From Chromobotia macracanthus (Eukaryota; Chordata; Actinopteri; Cypriniformes; Botiidae), in NCBI GenBank assembly GCA_036877525.1, contig JAZGTH010000032.1, forward strand, positions 2,694,001-2,758,000: DNA of 64,000 nucleotides, in the 5' to 3' direction. The position numbers were made by a program, and so were the translations under genes. Positions 59,673-64,000 of this stretch are shown one piece after another (within the stretch, counting starts at the first letter, position 1; every line of letters begins with the position of its first letter). Under the pieces are notes generated by a model. It was not told where the DNA came from, ran no database searches, and saw nothing but the letters and a program-made list of their open reading frames with translations.

Positions 59673-61126
59673 GTGAGGGAATGAAACCAGATTATTGTTC
59701 CTCCTAGAAGGAAGAACACTTTTCTGTCATTTATATATTCCAAAACTGACAGTATAGGAAAAGGATTAAGTTATGCCAACTGTCCCAGTTCCAGACTTCC
59801 AGACTAGACCTTTGGCATAATGTGTGGTCCACTTCACAGCTAATTCTGGCCAATTACCAGTAAGGGACCATCTGACCATAATGCAAAATGACCAAACACA
59901 TTTTATTTGGCATATAGATATGGGTAAGTGTAAAATAAATGATGCCATGGTAATACACAGGCAAATCCACAGACTAGATTTCTCTCAGTGCTTGGTTTAG
60001 CAAAAACAAACATTATTCTTTATTTACTGAGGGATATGCAAGAACCCACACAATTTTAATATAATAATAATAATTAAGCAATATTACCAGGCATTAACAC
60101 ACACACTATTCTGTACTCTACAGTGCCAAGAAAAAATATGTGAGCTGCTTGGAATAAGTTGATTTTTTGCATTAGTTGGTCATAAAATGTCATCTGATAC
60201 TATAGGAAAAAAACAATATTCCTAAAATAACAACACACAATTATAATCTTTCCACACTCATTCCAAAATCTTCAAACACATTCCAAATGTTAACATTGCT
60301 GTGATGTGGAAAAGTAAAAAGGAAATACCCTTCACTCTATATGGCTCTATATATGTGATTTTAATGATGAACAGATGACATTTTATGACACATTAATGCA
60401 TAAAACAAAAAACTATTAACTAAACAAATGATAACAAATACTATAACAAATACAAACGTCTGCAATACACTAATATATCATTTATATTTGATATAATTTG
60501 TAATATCCCGTGTGGTCAATTGTACCTTTTTCTTCACCCTGCTCTTTTCTCATTTTGTTTTGTGCTCTTCATCTTTATAAGTAAATAGATCAGATATTTC
60601 ACAAAATATATACTTTAAATCTGCAATACTTTAATATCATTTTAATATCATGTCATTTTATGTCTTATCTCTATATTCATGGCTGAGTAAAATTACAAAC
60701 TAGCAAAAACATATTTTTAAAGTGCTTAAAATTATGAAACTTTTAAAAACTAAAAGACCTGATTGACCATATCTTTAAGACATCTTTCTTATGAACAGCC
60801 ATTTATCCATTCTGGTCATGTATAGAAGGACAAGCAGTTGATATGATCACCTGATATAATAAAATACATTTTGAACTTGTTTAACATGCTAAACAAAATT
60901 TAAAAAAAATCTTGTAGGATTTTGATTCTTTGCAAGACTTTAACAGAAAGATTTTGGCAAAATGGCACCCTCCTCCCCTGTGGTGCCCCTATGCACTGCT
61001 TATACTGTATACCCCATTTTGCGCTCTTTACTTTATTTCCAGCACACATGTTTGTGTTTGCATTAGAACCGATAACTTTGTTTCATAGATGTGAGTCAGT
61101 TTCTTCTTCCTGTCTCTCTGCTTCAG
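59673..61126 (+). other. slc25a32 intron 5
   Basis: 1.45 kb of AT-rich sequence. No exon or clear repeat family recognised. Confidence 0.65.
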
Positions 61127-61272
61127 TCTCCATTAGAGTACATCACCATAGCAGCCATCTCCAAAATTTTTGCAGTAGCAGTAACCTACCCATACCAGGT
61201 GGTGCGTGCTCGCCTGCAGGACCAGCACAACAACTACAGTGGAATTGTGGATGTGATCAGGAGAACATGGAG
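61127..61272 (+). CDS. slc25a32: slc25a32 exon 6
   Basis: 146 bp, acceptor TGCTTCAG, donor GTAGAT. Encodes SPLEYITIAAISKIFAVAVT, then YPYQVVRARLQDQHNNYSGI and VDVIRRTW. The third carrier signature reads P-Y-Q-V-V-R, with Gln in place of the acidic residue, as in human. Confidence 0.97.
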
Positions 61273-61788
61273 GTAGATATTGGCAATGACACAGTAATGA
61301 AGCATTTAGAAAGACATACCTTTGACCAGCTGTACAGGCCATAATGTCTCTGTTTTCATTATTTTGTTATACAAACATATACAGCAGTGTAATAGCATTG
61401 GATGGTTTAAATAATGAACATTCAAAAAATAATTCACAAGTTTGTTTGAATTCCTGTTTTTTTTTTATCATTATTGTGTTCAGTGCACCTTTAAACGATT
61501 CTTTGATGGGTATTATTTAAACTGCTACTAAACTAGTTCATGTAGTTAGCTTATAGCATAACATCTTTTTTAAGAGTAAGAGTAGCTTGACTATCGTTCA
61601 TCTGCTTTAAATTGATATCTTGTGGCCTGGCAAACAACATTTTAAAAATGACCTTCTCAGAGTTGATGTAAATATTTGTTAAAAACAAATTAATTTAAAG
61701 AGAAATTATGCAACTGCTAGAAATATTTTGCCTCATCTATTTACACTTCACATCAATTCTGTTTGTTTGTGCTTGACTCTTTCTACAG
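61273..61788 (+). other. slc25a32 intron 6
   Basis: 516 bp, AT-rich, nothing recognised. Confidence 0.75.
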
Positions 61789-61915
61789 CAATGAGGGAGT
61801 TGAGGGGTTTTACAAAGGGATGGTCCCCAACTTGGTGCGAGTCATTCCTGCATGCTGCATCACCTTCCTGGTCTTTGAAAATGTGTCACGCTTGCTCTTG
61901 GGAGAGTACCACTAA
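61789..61915 (+). CDS. slc25a32: slc25a32 exon 7 and stop codon
   Basis: 127 bp including TAA at 61913-61915, acceptor TTCTACAG. Encodes NEGVEGFYKGMVPNLVRVIP, then ACCITFLVFENVSRLLLGEYH, the last helix. It starts with one base completing a Ser at a position that is Arg/Lys in human. Confidence 0.96.
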
Positions 61916-63682
61916 ACTCAGGACACACACCAATGTACTGATGGACCAATGCAAAATATGGCAGGACTGTGTGTTGGAGAAAATCAGGAATATGAAACAT
62001 TTCCTGTTTACTTTATACTCCACATGCAGTCAAATCAAAAATTTTGTGTTCACCAAATGAAAAGAAAATGTGCATACATGTGAGATTGAGGTTTAAGAAT
62101 TATTATCTTGTTGATGAGTTTATTGGGAGATATTGTGTAATCTTATAATAACATGAAGTGCCCATATTATCTCTCAGATTTGAGTATTAGAGTACAACAT
62201 AAGTGTGTTTCATACAAAACACCAATGATTTCAAACCATCAGGAAGATGAGTGGATTTGGTCATGGAAAAACTGGATTCAAGCCATCTTATGACATTGCA
62301 GCCAAACGCAGTAATTACCAAACAAGTTATTTGTTCTTTTTTACAATATTTTCACAACTGCTGCTGTATTTGAGGACCTGAGCTATGTGAGGAAATGAAC
62401 CCATTTACCTTCAGTCACTAACCAAATATTGGCTATGGAGTCCAAGACGACACTCACTGGGCATGCTCAGGAAATGATGTAACACTAGAGTATAATAGCA
62501 CACAGGCCTGAGGAAAAACTAATACCTTACTGGAGAGCATGAGCAGATTTTAACCAGATGTTTATGGATGGCATCAGAATAAAAGGAACATTTGATTGGA
62601 ATGAATGAAGAAATAACTGTTATTTAGTATTGGAAAGGCCATGCTATTGTCAGTAGCACACACATTATGTGTCTAAGGCATTTTTACACATGTAATAAAA
62701 GAATATATGTAATAGAGGAGCATGCTCTTGTTTATAAACTGTACAATGTTATGTTTTCTAGGAGAATGTGTAGTGACCCCAAAAAGTATTTAGACAAGTG
62801 TAAAATAAGTAGTTACAGCATAAGTATTAAGACATTATTTCATGTATGTGTGGCCCAAGTGTCTGAATACTCTTTGGGGCCCCTGTATTCTAACATAATA
62901 ACCGTACAATCTGATTTCTTAGCATGTGATGTTGTAGACTCAGCATAGCATCTGCAGATCTGCTTAAACAGCACATCAAACAATCCAAACTTTAGTCATG
63001 CTGCACACTTTATTTCCCAGCATTTTCCATCTACACCCTCTTTTGTGATGTGTGACCTCCAGACATATTGCTTTATTCATCAGCATTTGAAACCATTTAA
63101 CAAGTATGTAGTTTAGACTAAATAATATTAGACATTTAAATATGTAAAACTGGTTTATTTTTATACATTTAGAATTTAAACATAAATGTGTGACAACTGG
63201 GTACTAGAAATGGTCAAGGGTGTTTCAAGAAACGTTTAACTACAATAAAAAGACATTATGGATACAAAAATATGTTCTGGTCATCCAAGCACAAAAGTAA
63301 AGACAGTTTAATAAATATCACCTTGCTTTAACTATCAAACTCAGGATCATATTACCTGTACAAACCCCTTACATAAAAGTACCATGTTAGTACCATGATA
63401 CAGTGATTGTATAAGATGTAATTCCATGACACTGTTTGATTACCATATTCATATGTACAGTACTTGAACGAAGCATGGTAGTGATAAAAATACTGTCTCT
63501 ATTGCTGTACTTTTTGTAATTGTTCTGTACTAACTGTCATGATATTGCCCAAACAAACCCAAAGCAACATTACAAACTGTAATTTGTCACTATTCTACAA
63601 GGAAATCCTTTGTAGGAAACATGATGTTTTTATATTTTATTGCCCTGGTGACAACAGCAGTGGCAAATGAAAGGTGGAATGT
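61916..63682. other. slc25a32 3'UTR and convergent intergenic region
   Basis: 1.77 kb between the stop codons of slc25a32 (+) and cthrc1 (-). Plus-strand AATAAA signals at 62578-62583 and 62694-62699 would give a slc25a32 3'UTR of about 0.7-0.8 kb. For cthrc1 on the minus strand, AATAAA occurs at about 63636-63641 (very close to the stop), with further copies farther on, for example near 63009 and 63150. Nothing else recognised. Confidence 0.5.
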
Positions 63683-63825
63683 TCATTTTGGAAGCTCTTC
63701 AATGAACACCCTGGATACTGAGTTCCATCCCGTAGATGCGTCACCATGAGGGTAGTCTGCACATGTGCCCACCCATATACCAATATCCACCAGACCAGCC
63801 TGGATCCCTTCACAGAGTCCTTCCA
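63683..63825 (-). CDS. cthrc1: cthrc1 last coding exon
   Basis: 143 bp from acceptor GTCAG (63826 onward) to TGA at 63685-63683. It starts with two bases completing a Val. Encodes EGLCEGIQAGLVDIGIWVGT, then CADYPHGDASTGWNSVSRVF and IEELPK, the C-terminus of CTHRC1. Human ends [20 protein letters not shown]... and IIIEELPK (recalled). CTHRC1 is a secreted glycoprotein with a short collagen repeat and a C1q-like globular C-terminal domain, of which this is the end. The upstream exons are beyond the right edge. A longer open frame in another phase (63637-63918) covers the same bases and is a shadow. Confidence 0.96.
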
Positions 63826-64000
63826 CTGACGAGCACAATACAAACAAAAGCAGCCATCACTTAATATGTTTTTATAAGGACTGATTCTTATAAAACTAAA
63901 ATTATTTTGCTTATACAAAAAAATTATTTTGTATCTTAAGGAAAGATGAAGCTCTGTGTCGTGACATGTAGAATGAATGCTGGGATGTTAGAAACCACAA
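63826..64000 (-). other. cthrc1 intron (partial)
   Basis: Intron upstream of the last exon, cut by the window edge. Nothing recognised. Confidence 0.6.

Larger units (their letters stand above)
55530..61915 (+). other. slc25a32: slc25a32 gene, complete coding region
   Basis: Seven exons: 55530-55725, 56281-56431, 57135-57220, 58645-58799, 59559-59672, 61127-61272 and 61789-61915. They join in frame to 325 codons (324 residues plus stop), close to the 315 residues of human SLC25A32. The product is the inner-mitochondrial-membrane carrier linked to folate and FAD import. Six membrane helices in three repeats are expected, each with a carrier signature. Whether it is the a or b teleost copy is not determined. 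Confidence 0.97.

Noticed and set aside
63637..63918. 93-codon minus-strand open frame as a gene
   Set aside because: A different phase over the same bases gives the cthrc1 C-terminus with a proper acceptor, so this is a shadow.

Overview
This window is vertebrate nuclear DNA, most likely from a teleost fish and probably an otophysan (carp, characin or catfish relative). The reasons are AT-rich sequence with small exons in long introns, spliced genes with fish-like divergence from the human proteins, Tc1/mariner elements, a chromodomain-type Ty3/gypsy LTR element, tRNA-derived SINEs, and many short fold-back repeats of the kind found in these fishes. The species cannot be told from the sequence alone. 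There is no bacterial-type content.

Three host genes are present. (1) rims2 (presynaptic active-zone scaffold RIM2) lies on the minus strand and fills most of the window. Its start codon is at 53757. Eleven constitutive or cassette exons plus one alternative pair run leftward to 7037, covering the Rab3-binding N-terminus, the zinc finger, a large linker exon, the PDZ domain and the start of the PDZ-C2A linker. The two C2 domains lie beyond the left edge. (2) slc25a32 (mitochondrial folate/FAD carrier) lies on the plus strand and is complete in seven exons, 55530-61915. (3) Only the last coding exon of cthrc1 (secreted collagen-triple-helix-repeat protein) is present, on the minus strand at 63683-63825. 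rims2 and slc25a32 are divergent and share a 1.8 kb intergenic promoter region. slc25a32 and cthrc1 converge. The same neighbourhood exists in human 8q22.3 (CTHRC1-SLC25A32-DCAF13-RIMS2), but I find no dcaf13 coding sequence between slc25a32 and rims2 here.

Layout: 1-1049 left intronic flank. 1050-5713 degenerate Ty3/gypsy element with 482-bp LTRs and a 5-bp target duplication. 7037-20255 rims2 exons 12 to 6, including two alternative exons (7a and 7b) that the reading frame forces to be used one at a time. 20256-37134 long intron with LINE, Tc1, SINE and fold-back repeats, several unique GC-richer segments, and a CpG-rich stretch at about 33.25-34.15 kb that may be an internal (RIM2-beta-type) promoter. 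37135-47437 rims2 exons 5 to 2, with a Tc1/mariner copy at 41334-42867. 47438-53602 intron 1. 53603-53757 exon 1. 53758-55529 divergent intergenic region. 55530-61915 slc25a32. 61916-63682 intergenic and 3'UTRs. 63683-63825 cthrc1 last exon.

Exon boundaries were checked by hand for GT/AG and reading phase. All rims2 and slc25a32 exons join in frame. I did not find a clearly novel molecular system. The most interesting points are the frame-locked alternative exon pair in rims2, the two frame-preserving N-terminal cassettes, the candidate internal promoter, and the absence of dcaf13.
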